Assembly: GCA_000231825.2 (NCBI GenBank)
Contig: JH720301.1
Location: 1,003,496 to 1,067,495 of the forward strand
Length of the DNA: 64,000 bases
From: Tetrahymena elliotti 4EA
Lineage: Eukaryota; Ciliophora; Oligohymenophorea; Hymenostomatida; Tetrahymenidae
Direction of reading: 5' to 3'
Part shown: positions 1 through 11,500 of the stretch, piece after piece
Numbering within the stretch: position 1 is the first letter of the stretch
Layout of the letters: every line of letters begins with the position of its first letter
The notes under the pieces: model-generated
The model's input: the letters and a program-made list of their open reading frames with translations, nothing else
Database searches by the model: none
Told to the model about the DNA's origin: nothing
Position numbers and translations under genes: made by a program

Positions 1-437
1 AGGAAATAGTTTTCAATGGAAAAAAAATAGAGAAAAAGTGACTCTAAGAATTAAAATGATTTTTACTCATTCTTCTTTTTATAAAAATAATATGATTAAT
101 TTAATAATAATTATTTCTCAATATTTTAATTTATAATTTAAAGCTCTTTTTGTCTTTCTTTTACTTGTTTTGCATTCAATAATTATAAAATATCTTTTCA
201 AATCCTCAATCAATCTGAAATTAAAAAATGTTATTTTTTATTAATTATGAATATCATTAAAAAAAACACCCCTATCTTTTTTTCTTTCGCTCTTATTGAA
301 AAATAAAAGCTTTTGAAATCTTTTTGACAAAAATAAAATATTTGTGATAATAATATCTTTTTTTTGAATAGTATTAATGCTTTTGTGATTTATTTTGTTT
401 CTTTTTTTATTTATTTCCTTTGAAATTAAAAAAAATC
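1..437. other. AT-rich spacer
   Basis: Very AT-rich sequence with homopolymer A and T runs. I see no open frame with ciliate codon character and no RNA gene apart from the tRNA that begins at its right edge. Its last bases hold the oligo-A run that reads as the tRNA terminator on the minus strand. Confidence 0.6.
428..435 (-). terminator. Pol III oligo-T terminator of the tRNA-Leu gene
   Basis: Eight consecutive A residues on the plus strand, read as a T run on the minus strand, lie two bases beyond the discriminator base of the tRNA. A run of four or more T directly after the gene is the usual RNA polymerase III stop signal. Confidence 0.8.
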
Positions 438-517
438 TGATGAAGGCGAGATTCGAACTCGCGCCCTTTCGGAATAGAGCCTTAATCTACCGCCTTAGAC
501 CGCTCGGCCACTTCATC
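438..517 (-). tRNA. tRNA-Leu (anticodon AAG)
   Basis: On the minus strand the sequence folds as a class II tRNA. It has a 7-bp acceptor stem (GATGAAG with CTTCATC), a D stem GCC/GGC with the GG of the D loop, and an anticodon stem GTAGA/TCTAT around loop TTAAGGC, giving anticodon AAG. A short extra arm precedes the T stem GCGAG/CTCGC and its TTCGAAT loop; the discriminator is A. The long variable arm and anticodon mean leucine, CUU (and CUC if A34 is inosine). There is no intron. The internal B box GTTCGAATC is intact and a T run follows. Confidence 0.96.
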
Positions 518-672
518 TTAAGCAATATTTATAGATTTAAACTTCAAGCTATTTTATTTACTTTTGGTGAGTAGAAATCATTTACATTTTAATTTATGAA
601 GTAATTATTAGTTATCTTAACTTTAAGATAAAATTTAGTGGATAATTTAAAAAATTAATGATAAATTAAAAA

Positions 673-2046
673 ATGAATTCACAAGAATAAAAAAATTTTG
701 AAACTAAAAACATAGAGGTGTTAACTAAATTTTAAATTTCTAGAAGCTTTAGTCCTAAAAGAAACTGCAAGCAAATAAAACTCTCTCCTTTACTCATTCC
801 TAAAGGTTAGAATGATTAACTATCTGACTTATGTATTATCTCTGATATTAATTTTATATAAAAACCTCAAGATACTCTTTAGCAATACTGTAATAAAAAT
901 AGATTTAATCATGATAAAAAGCTCAAAAAAAGCAATGAACTTGGGTTATTGAACTAATTAGAACTGAGCTAATCATAGAATTTTTTGAGATTTAGTAATA
1001 GAGATTTTGAATAAAATACTTCTACTTTAAGCCAAAACTTATGTTAAATTAAAACTGTAAACACAAAATTTTTTAAAAGAAATCTAAAATGTTTCAATAA
1101 CCCTGAATAGGAAACTGATCAAAGAAAAGATTCTTAAAATAATTTTGGTGATGATTAAGATTAAGTAAAAATAGCTCTTGATATTAAAAAATGTGTTTCT
1201 ATTTATGAATCTTAGAAAATTAAAAGCATAGAAAAAAGTGATTGTATTATAGAATTTGTAAAAAATTTATTATAAATTCTTAATCTATTAATATTGGCTG
1301 AATAGAAAAATGTTAAAAAATAATTTGAAAGAATAAAGGAAGATATTTTTTCAGAAATAAAATCATTGATATTTTGTGCTGATAAATATATTTACTAAGT
1401 GATTAATTGCAGTATTTAAGAGTGTAAGCAACTATCCTACCAAGATATTTGCAATTAACTTGTAAAAAAGTTATAAAATATTGACAATAATTCTTTTTAT
1501 TAGCTTTAATAAAGTTAATTATTACCAGAAGACGCCCCTTCCTGTTTTCAAAATGCTGAAAAATAACCATTTCAAAGAAGTTCTTTACTAGATAATAATG
1601 AGATAAACAAATTGAAATAGGAGATTTAGGTGTATCAAAACTAAAAAAAGTAATTTATTAATGAGTTAGATAGTTTATAAGAAAAATTTAAATTACAATC
1701 TGACTAAATAAATATTTTGCAGCTACAAATGCAAAAAAATAAAAAATAAGTTGAAGAAAAAAGTTAAATTGAAAAAATGGAATTAAATCAAAGAATATTA
1801 TCCTTACAAAATGATCTCAAGAAATAAGAAACCCAAAATGATGATCTAAAAAGGAAATAAAAGCAGTTATGTATTTTTGCAAGCAATTTATTAATTAATA
1901 TTGCAAATTAAAATAAAAAAATAGATGATTATGAAACTAATTATATAAAGAAGGAATTTTAATCACAAACAAGTTAACAAACTAGGCAGTTCATGCCTTA
2001 AATTCCATAAAATATCTAGTATTTGCTTGATAATTAAGACAAATGA
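673..2046 (+). CDS. Coiled-coil protein of unknown function
   Basis: One continuous ciliate-code frame of 457 codons from ATG at 673 to the TGA at 2044-2046, with many TAA/TAG glutamine codons and no obvious intron. Residues about 309-400 are rich in K, E, Q, N and L with heptad-like spacing, typical of a coiled coil. The first half is low-complexity S/N/Q-rich with scattered cysteines. I recognise no catalytic or binding domain and no signal peptide or membrane segment. The last 25 or so codons and the following 3' sequence are present as a diverged tandem copy just downstream (about 2103-2190). Function unknown; a cytoskeletal or scaffold role would only be a guess from the coiled coil. Confidence 0.82.
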
Positions 2047-2190
2047 ATTAATTTAACATTCTTAAAATAATTTTTAATTGATAGATAGCTCCTGATAATT
2101 ATCAAACTAGATGGCTTACACTTTTAATTCCACAAAATATCCAAGATTTGATTGATAGATAAGAGCAGTGAATAAATTTAAGATTATTAA
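1979..2190 (+). repeat. Diverged tandem duplication of the 3' end of the coiled-coil gene
   Basis: The gene's last codons encode QIPQNIQYLLDNQDK then TGA. About 124 bases downstream a second copy (near 2103-2184) encodes LIPQNIQDLIDRQEQ then TGA. The similarity extends into the following AT-rich bases (ATTAATTTAACATTCTTAAA against AATAAATTTAAGATTATTAA). This may be a duplicated 3' end, or an alternative terminal exon. Confidence 0.6.
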
Positions 2191-3179
2191 AAGAATATAA
2201 ATTATTAAACAATACTTTTCTTTTCACCTATCAAAAACATTATTAATTTTGATTTTAAGAATATAGGTCAAAGGTATTTAATTTTTTTTCTTTTTCATCT
2301 TTAAAATTAATGCTGTTATAATTTTCATTCTTAAATTTGTTTAAAATTATTGTTTCACTCTACATTTATTCTAATATTAACCATGATTATATATAAAAGA
2401 CTTCTTATTTCATTCAAGAAAAAGAAGATTTATCTGTTTTAAATATTAATTTTAATATTTTCAAAATAAAAATAAAGACATATTTTTGCTTTCAAGCAAT
2501 ATCTGATGTTATCTTTGGTTTTTTTAATTTTAATTTGAAATGTAAACAAATTAATTATAATGTCAAAACTTGTTACTATATCAATCTCAAATTGCGTAAT
2601 TTACCTCGAATATTTACCCAAATCGCTTTTTTTATTTCATTAAAGAATAAACTAATAAAAGAAAAATGAGATACTAAAGATCATTTCATCATTTCTTTAT
2701 TTATATTTATTTTTTGCAAGAAAAAAAAGGAAATTATATTCCATTGAATTATTTTTAACAAATTTGAATTAAATCTAACCCTAGGAAACCTAGGTTAATA
2801 GATATTTCGCTCTGTTAATATAAATGAGTGGATTATTTTTAGCTTTATGAAATGACTTAATTTACGCACATTTGATCATTTGTATCTTTTACATTAATTA
2901 GATTGTAAAAATGAATGGCTATATATATAATCGAATATTAAATTGTTTAATTATAAAATCAATAATTGCATGAATTTAAATATATTCCAACAATATTAAT
3001 TATGTTTTATTACTAAAACTCTGACAAGAAAAATATCTACACATAAGAAATTAATTATTTTTGATTTACTGCAAAACATTAGCAAATTCTTAAAGAATCA
3101 ACAAATTAAAAGATTATCTTTTAATTTATATTAATCAATTTAGGAAGCAAATTATAATAATTAGGAAATAGTAAGCTAA
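2047..3179. other. AT-rich intergenic region
   Basis: Apart from the duplicated 3' end at its left side and a short GC-containing hairpin at 2777-2797, I see only A/T-rich sequence with no coding character. Confidence 0.6.
2777..2797. repeat. Short inverted repeat (hairpin)
   Basis: AACCCTAGG and CCTAGGTT flank an AAA loop, giving an 8-bp stem with one bulged C. It stands out as a GC-containing island in very AT-rich spacer. No function can be assigned. Confidence 0.45.
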
Positions 3180-5507
3180 ATGAAGTAAAATTCTATTTAG
3201 GAGCCTGAAATAGGTGGTTATTTGTAAATCAAGCGTAAAATGTTTTGGGTCATTCGTTATGCAGAGATAATTAATGGCTGTTTCTACTATTACTACAACA
3301 AAGGAGACACTAATCCTAGAGGAGTGTTTACACTATTTGGTTCAAAATCAATTGAAATGCAAACTTCAGATAATGAAAATATTATTCAATTTGTTGCCAC
3401 TAAGTAATAATCATCTCAAAGATTATTAATTAGATGTGATAATAATCAAGATCATCGTAATTGGCTAATCAAATTGAATTTTTATTCTTAAAATCAGAGC
3501 TAGATTTCTCACAATCAAATTATGAGTTTAAAAAATACCAATAATGATACTACATCAACATTACAGTTTTAGTTAAATCAGCAAAATAGCTAAAATACTT
3601 TTTTGTATGAAAGATCAGACATAGATAGCGTAGTATCTTCATCTACTAATCTTAAAGCAACTAATGGTATGCAAAGGCAGAGAGGCGATTAGCTTAGCAA
3701 CCCATAAAATGTATAGTTTGTTTACATTCAAAATGATTCAAGTAAATCTAATCCTTATATCTTTGACAATGAATTTTTGACTGCTAAATAAGGAGGTAAT
3801 GGATCTAATATTGCTTTAGAAAAAAATTTGCAAACAGCTTTGGATAATTTCAAAGATTGCAAAATCCTTAGCGACATAGACAAGAATATTAGATTACTTT
3901 GCAGTGAGTCAGCTTTAAATTCTGTGAACAAGTAGCAGTGCACCAAAAGTAAATCTAGTAGCTCCCCTAATGATTAGGAAAAATTCTTCACTTCATTGAT
4001 GAACTAATATCTAGATTCTCCTCAGATGAAAATTGCTATGGCTTTTGTTACAGTAATAATCGCTCTATTAATCTATTAGAGCTTATAGCTTTTAGATACA
4101 AAGAATTTAGTAATAACTATATTAATTATGATTAACTTTATTTTAGTTCCTCTCTTTGCAAGAAAGTTAAATGAAATGACCTATTAAAGCTAAAAGAAGA
4201 AAATGAAATAGATTAAGTAAGGCTGCATAGCAGAATACTTTTTCCCTCACAATCCAAATGAAATTCTGTTTGTTCTTACAAGAAATTTTGAGAAACGTAA
4301 AGAATGGTAAATGACTGTTCAAAAATGTGAGCCTAAGCCTCTCTCTAATGGTAATGAATACATAACTACATTCTACAGACGTGAGCCAGAAGTATTCATA
4401 TAGAATGTCATCAGAGATAAGGATGTAGTATATCTTACTGAAGAGTCAACTACTCATAATTTCTTGCGTATATTTTAAATTTCATGCAATTCATAAATGG
4501 AAGATGGAACTAATGTGAAATACTTCTTTTATTCTCCCTACACTAAAATATCTGACATGAATAATAATCCTAATTCTCCACTTTTGCTATATGGAATTAA
4601 TTACCATCTTAAATAGTTAAAAAGAAACCCTTTTAGTCCTTTATTTGCTTATTACAGCTAGACTCTCGGATAAGGAGCTTCAAGAGAAAATTCAATTCAA
4701 CAACTTAAAGAGATTGAGTAGTCAAGAAATAGTGCTTAAGAAATCAAATCTGTGTAAAACAAAACCATAGATATAAAATCAAATGAATAAGAAATCAAAA
4801 AAGTTTAGAAAGAAGAGTAGCAAGAAGAAGAAGAATCAAAAGTTGAAGTACCTCAGAATGTTAGCTAAGAACCTAAGCTTCTAGAAGGTGAAGCTGGTTA
4901 AAAATATAACAAAAGGATTTAAGATCTTATTGATTTGATGAAAAATTTAGCTCCCTTGGACCCTAAAAACAAATGGAAAGATAATGAAATTAAAGCTGAT
5001 TATTAAACTCATACAAAAATTGATGAAGAAACTGGTAATGTTATGTCAAGAGGAGAGGTTAAAATAAATAAACCTGCTTAAGAGATCGTTGATTACATCT
5101 AAGATGCTACCAAAAGAAAAACTTGGGATGAAATGTTTAAAGATGGTAAAGAAGTCCAAAAATTAAGTGAAAATTGTCGTGTAGAGCACAATATCTTTAA
5201 AGGTATATTCCCTGTTTCTGATAGAGATTTTTGTCTCCTTTAAATTAGTTTAAAATTAGGAGAAATTCACTACTTATTAGCCACATCTGTAGAACATCCA
5301 TCTGTGCCTGAAGTTAGTAAACCTGTTCGTGGTACTTTAAAGATTGGTGGATGGGTGATAGAACCTATTTCTGCTACTTAAAGTAAATGTATCTACATAA
5401 CTTGCAGTAATTTAAATGGAAGCATAGCAAAAAGTATTAAAGATATGGTTGCTAAAAACTAATCAATGAACTCTATCAAGCTTAAAAAAGCTATGGAAAA
5501 AAAATGA
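3180..5507 (+). CDS. PH domain, two-TM, double START-like protein
   Basis: An intronless ciliate-code frame of 775 codons. Residues about 1-105 form a PH domain: GYLQIKRKMFWVIRYAEI at the start, then GVFTLFG and a closing DHRNWLIKL helix. After an S/N/Q-rich linker, residues about 283-326 hold two hydrophobic helices (AFVTVIIALLIY and LVITILIMINFILVPLFA), so the protein is probably membrane-anchored by a hairpin. The next segment begins NPNEILFVLTRNFEKRKEW, which looks like the opening of a START fold. A clear second START-type domain fills residues about 575-770, with KRKTWDEMF, FPVSDRDFCLL and a GGWVIEP strand. PH/START proteins move lipids between membranes in other eukaryotes. That role is inferred from the domains; the ligand is unknown. 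A K/E/Q-rich linker separates the two START-like parts. Confidence 0.88.
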
Positions 5508-6230
5508 TCTAAACTTATTTTAGAATTAAATTGATAAACTACAAATAAATCATCTATATTTTTTAGAAAATCAAGTTTTATTTTTTATTTATCACTATTA
5601 AACTACTAGAGAATGATTTTAATTATTAACTCAATACATATTTCACTTATTGTTTGTTTGTTTGATACATTTATTTTTCAAAATTTCTTAGATTATATCC
5701 CAAAATTAATATAAATAAAAAAGATTCGTCACATATTACGTAATGATAAATTGTAATAATATTCATTATTAACTTTTGCTTAATTTTATAAATGATTGAT
5801 TTCACCTCATCCCTAAATGAAGAATTTGAAAGCAATCATAATATGAAATAAAAACAACATCTGAAGCAGTTATAATATTTGGATTAAATGTTTAGATTAT
5901 GATTGACCACCTAAATTAATCAAAATTATAAATTTAATTTAAGTATTTAAGTATTTTTAAAATATGTTTTTGTTGTTTATTAAAAGTTGTTCAAGTATTG
6001 ATTGTAGAATAGAGTTTATTGAATAAAAAATAAACAAATAACACTACAAACTAGATCTAAAAATATTAACAATTTAAGTAAAAATAAAATAGAACAAATA
6101 CTTCTCTATTGATATTTTAGAATTAATATTCTAAGTAAGAAGGATCTAGATAAAACTAAAAGCTATTTAAGATTTGGTTTAAAGAACATTAAGAATAGAT
6201 TGTTGATTAATTCATTTTCATTACTTAGAA
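5508..6230. other. AT-rich intergenic region
   Basis: No frame with coding character on either strand. It contains only A/T tracts and scattered short hydrophobic frames of the kind expected by chance. Confidence 0.55.
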
Positions 6231-7865
6231 ATGATTGTGTAAACTATTATCTACATTTTTTTTATTTGGATGCAAAAAAAATATAGGGTAGAAGTAACAG
6301 CTGCTGAGGATTATATAAAGTTTGCTGTATTTGTCCCTCATTTTCTAGGAAACTTCTTAGGTGGCAGGAAATTTCCAAATTTTGTTTTCATATCTCTTAT
6401 TTTAGTATGGATATTTTGCATTGATCTTATTTGCCCAATTACAAATATTATAATTAAGGTGGTCAGCTTTGAATTTTTCGCATTTATTACGATGCCTATA
6501 ATGATCCTAAACCTAACAAATTTTAAAGGTCATGATTATAGGCCATTTGCTTTAGTGTATGGAGTCTCTTATGTAATTGGGTTTCTGATTTATTTTACCG
6601 CGGATTATCATTTTAGACTTATTTTTTAGTTTTTTTTGTATTAATATGTCACTGTAATAAGCTATTTACGATATATATTTAGCAACAATACATAAATATG
6701 TTAAGTTAGATTAAATACAATAAATAGAAACAAGAGTCATACAGATAAAATATTATATCTAGGTAAAATATAAGGAAGACATTTGGTGATGGCGAAAAAG
6801 GCTAATCTCATGATATTTGATATGCTAAGTGGTTAAAAATTATTTTAAATTCCACCTTAATGCTTGTTAAGAAAGAGACAAATATTACATCTCTTCTATG
6901 ATGATTAAAGATAGATATTAATATATATCATGCAGGAGGAGAATAATAAGTACAAGTTAAACATACTTGCTTTAAGGGGATTCAAAAACATAGGGTGCTA
7001 AATGATTAATGATGATTTAAGCTAAAAGTATGTAGTCTACGATTGTCATTCTATGTCTGTTCTATATTTATAAGAGATATATAATGAAGAAACTAATTTT
7101 TAATCTTTCTGCCTAAGAAAGCTTTCAATTATGAATTCTTCATAAACTATGTCTTCACATCTTAATGTTGGAAAACTACAAATTCAAAGCTACACACAAT
7201 TTATATTCTACAATAGCAATAGGCTAGTAGTAAAAACTAATTACAATTAATATGCTGACAAGCTCTAGTTATTTTAGGTTGATTTTGATTAAATTCACAG
7301 TAAATAATTATAATTTTAATCTACAAGAAATGGGTAATATCACAATATATCTGAAGATGAACTCAGTTTTGATGAAATATCAGATACTGAAGATAACTAA
7401 GTATTTCTTAAAAAGCCTACTTAAAATTCTAGTTGTAATAACAATTACTTTGAATTTATATGTGATTAAATCCAAGAATTCTTCTACTACAAAAACTCTC
7501 TTTTAGTGAGCACAAATTTAAATATGTATCTGTTAAACAGTAAAAATCTTGAACTTGAATAAAAAATAAATATATTTCATTTGTTTGCAACTGCCTATCC
7601 TCTTACTTAAGACTATTTTATAATAAATAAAAATGATGACTACTATATATGTGACATTTAAAAAACACAAAGTTATCTATAGAAATCTAGCAGCTTTAAA
7701 AATCTATTCTGGAGAAATAGTTAATTCAAACTAAACATAAAATCCGTTTTCAAAATACCAGGAGGCTAGAATCTTTTACATATTTCTAAGATAAAAAATT
7801 CCAAACACATTATGCTTGCAACAAAGAAATTGATCATTAACATTATTGATTTTGATCCAAAATGA
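6231..7865 (+). CDS. Four-TM protein with a beta-rich, possibly propeller-like C-terminal part
   Basis: A ciliate-code frame runs from ATG 6231 (544 codons; an in-frame ATG at 6270 would give 531) to TGA 7863-7865. Residues about 25-130 contain four hydrophobic segments, including FVFISLILVWIFCIDLI and YVIGFLIYFTA, with almost no glutamine. The remainder is soluble and beta-strand-like, with repeated strand pairs such as HLVMAKKANLMIFDMLSG, LLVSTNLNMYLLNSK and IMLATKKLIINIIDFD, resembling a degenerate WD-type propeller. I cannot name a family. The stretch joining the two parts (about 6625-6775) is extremely AT-rich and open only because TAA/TAG are sense codons. An unrecognised intron, or two fused genes, is possible. 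Confidence 0.62.
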
Positions 7866-8554
7866 CATTTTTAATATAAAAGAGAAACTTAAAATTTTAA
7901 TACAAAATAGCTAATTCAATTTACCTTATAAAATAAAGTAAATTTTACTTATTTTTTTATGAATATAAAATAAAGTAATCTATGAACAAGCTAATAATTA
8001 ATATTTATGATTACAATAATATATGAAATACAAAAATGATTAACAACAAACATTTAATAAAATAATTTTCATTTTTAAAAAGAAATAAAATTTTTAAACT
8101 TTCTAAATAAATAAATTAAAAAATATTACTAAAATAATAAAATTGACTGATTGAAAGAATAATATTTATTGTTTGTACTAATACATTTAATATTTAACAG
8201 TATCAAATTTGATTTTCTAAATTTTACTACTAAATCCAAAAATATATATAATATGCACAAGATTTTTAAATTCATTCAAAGAGGAACATAAAAATAATTT
8301 GATCGTTATTTATTAAAGTTGATTGTTAGGTAGCATCCTTTCTTTTTTTTTTCTTGCTTGTTTGATTGATTGATGTTATTTAGCTTGCTATAAATTAAAG
8401 AAAAAAACAAACAATCAAATTCTCAATTAAATTTGAATACTACAAAATTCGGATTTAAATTAATTAAAAAAACAAAGAGTTTAATTCAGTATTTAACGTA
8501 GAAATAAAAGAGTAATATAAATTAAAATCATATTCTAGCTTGTTTTAGAACACC
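7866..8554. other. AT-rich intergenic region
   Basis: Only A/T-rich sequence with short TTGATTGATTGAT-type microrepeats near 8360. No gene seen. Confidence 0.6.
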
Positions 8555-11500
8555 ATGATTATGGAATAAGATTCATAAATTGTAAATAATATTGATAACT
8601 TACAAGGTACTCAATTAAATATTTTATTTGTACATTTTCAAATTTTGTTGATTATAATTAATTAGCATATTGTGAGCTTTTAAAGTAGCAAGGATATAAT
8701 GAAGAAGAAATTGGATAAATTATATAATAAGAGTTAAGCGATTAATAGGAAGCTTTTCTTAGTGACAATTAAGCTCAGTATCAAGATGGCCAATAATAAA
8801 AGACTTATTTGCAAGGATAAGAACAATAAGATTATTATTAATAATAGATGAAATATGATCAAGAATAAGAGTATAATTAAGAAATAAATTCTGAGAATGA
8901 ATATTAGCAAACGAGAGAGTATGATTAGCATAATTATTTAATTAAGCCTCATGTTGAATAAGATGAGAATGAAGATAATCCTCCTATTTTCTCAAGTTTT
9001 TCCTAACAATAGTAGTTTGCTTATAATTAGCAACACGCTAATACCGATCAAGAAATATTTAATTTACAAGGTAAGTAAGAAAATTGCAGAAGAATACTTG
9101 GTGAAAAAGACATGACAAATTTTATAAATTAGATGTCTTCATCATCAAGCAATGTTTCATAAAATAAATTTGAGTAAATTTAAAGAAATAAGTTATAAAT
9201 GCTGAATGAACCAGTTTCAAGAGGTAGCATAAGTATTTCTAACAGCCAAAAGGATGATTCAATTTAACAATTTGCTCCACTTCGTAACAGTGAAAGATAG
9301 AATTCAGAAAGTTTTAACTCTTAAAATAATTATAAAAATTAATCAAAAAATGATTAAAAAATTCCATCTGCTAAATCAGGTTTGCAGTAATGGAACAACA
9401 ATTAAAATATTAAGTAGAATAAGCCTAATTTAAAAAAGGATGAAAATTAATTTAACAATTCAACTGTTAATTTCATTCATCATTCTTACTAAAATAAAAT
9501 TGGAGAATATCAAAAAATTTAAAATAAATCTAGAAGTAAAACACCTACAAAGGTATAAAAACCAGTAAAAAATATATCCTAGGAAGAGAAATAGCTTATT
9601 TAGTTAAAGAATAAATTAAGAACAGTATTTACATTTTATGTTTCATTTGGAGATAGAATAAACGTTAACTACCTCAAGTCAAATAAATTTCATAAAATGA
9701 TGTCAGACGCGCAATTAAAAGACAACCTTATTCTCACATAAAATAGACTTGATTTAATGTTTGTAAAGGAAAATCATAACAAACACAATATGGATTTTGA
9801 CACTTTCCTTACTTTAATAGCTAAAATTGCTATTTTAAAATTTCCTTAATACACAGATGCTCAAGCATTACAGATGATACTTCAAAATCACTTCTTGCCA
9901 TTATATGACAATATTATGGCTGAGACTGATCTAGGAGAAGATGAAATAAAATTCAAAGAACCTATTGATGAAGGTCCTTTATATATCTTAAAAGAAATAA
10001 CTCCAGTCATTCAATTAATTTACCAAGTAAATAAATAAGATTTGAATATAATTTGAATAAAATTTTAATTTAATAAAAATAAAGCATTACTTTCCTTTTG
10101 AATGGAAAAATAGAGGAAACGAAGCCCAGGTTAAATAAAAATCTGAAACAGCCATATTCTAATTTTTAAAGGAATATGATATTTGTCCTAATTTGATAAC
10201 AAAATCCTCTGCTTTCTTGCTTTTTAGAGAGATTCTTGATACTCAAATTGACAGTCTATGCAGAAATCCATAGCTAATAAGTTTATCATCTTTTCTTTCA
10301 GATGACTTAGGTCAGTGCTTTACATTTTGGAAATATGCAATATATTTAATCAGAATAGCTAATGTTTGTTATTCAAATTTATTCAATCAGCTTGAATAAC
10401 CAGCTGAAGGAGCAAATAGGACAGTTGCAGAAAAATTAGCTTTCTTACTTGAGAGAATGGAGCTTTCAGCAGGTTTTTTGAACCTTGATAAAAAGAATTT
10501 ATCCCACTAATCTTTGATAATTAAGAAGAAGGTTCTTAACAGGGTAATATCTTTTATACATTTTTGTTTGATTTTTAAAAATAATTTTTTAATCCATAGA
10601 TGTTGAGCAATGGGAGCATTATTGGAAGTTGCCAAATTTCTAGTTTAAATAATTAATCATCTTTTAATAACATTAGCTCTTAGCTTGTATTAAATTAATA
10701 ATAATATTAAAATAGCTCAAGTAATACCACAGAAACCTAATCTAATTTACAAAGTAATTAGGAAAATAGCTCTGTACAATCCTAAACTTCTAGTAGAGTT
10801 ACAAGAAGTAGGAGTGATCTTCGTCTTAGATAATCTTGCAACAACCTTACTGAAATGCAATAGCAGAATGTTAGAAATTATTCTCCGATGGGTTTTACTA
10901 ATTACTCATAAAAATTAAATGAGCAATAAAGATAAGTGATGATTGCTCATATTTAAAATATGCAAAACTATAAGCTGTTTAAGAATCCTCTTGGCTTAGT
11001 TGACATCTAATGCGTTGAAAATATTAAATTAATTGACCAATTTTCAGATCGTTTACTAGTAATTTTCTAATCGTATTGCAGTTTCGGTGATGCCATGAAT
11101 ACTCAATGGATGAAATCTTCAAAATATACTAAATTAATGAGAGAGGCTAATATAATAAATTTAAATTAAATATCAAGCTAATAAGGGAGTGTAATGTAAA
11201 ATTAAAATTTGCTTTAAGCTTGTTCAGAAGATGGAAATAGAAATCTAACTGGTTGTGATATTGATTTAATTTTTATTAAAGCCAGTAAAAAGCGCTCAGC
11301 ATAGTCTATTGGATCTGCTTCTTAGTAAGAATCAAATAAATAAGGTAAGTTATTTTTTATTTAGATTTCTAATAGTTGCTATTCAATTACTTAAAAGGAA
11401 GTTCATTCGAAAATTTTTTTTGGTTACACAATAAAAATTAAAAAAAATAATTAATCTTATAATTTATTGTGAATTGGTTTATTATTAAATTTTAACTTAA

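Noticed and set aside
6270..6629. Stand-alone 119-residue membrane protein ending at TAG
   Set aside because: TAG is a glutamine codon here; the frame continues to TGA at 7863-7865. Kept as a finding, not as a separate gene.
8734..8931. Leu/Ile-rich hydrophobic minus-strand frame
   Set aside because: It is the antisense of a Q-rich exon. CAA/TAA/TAG glutamine codons read backwards as TTG/TTA/CTA leucine, producing artificial membrane-like peptides. The same explains the frames at 22038-22268 and 56679-56951.
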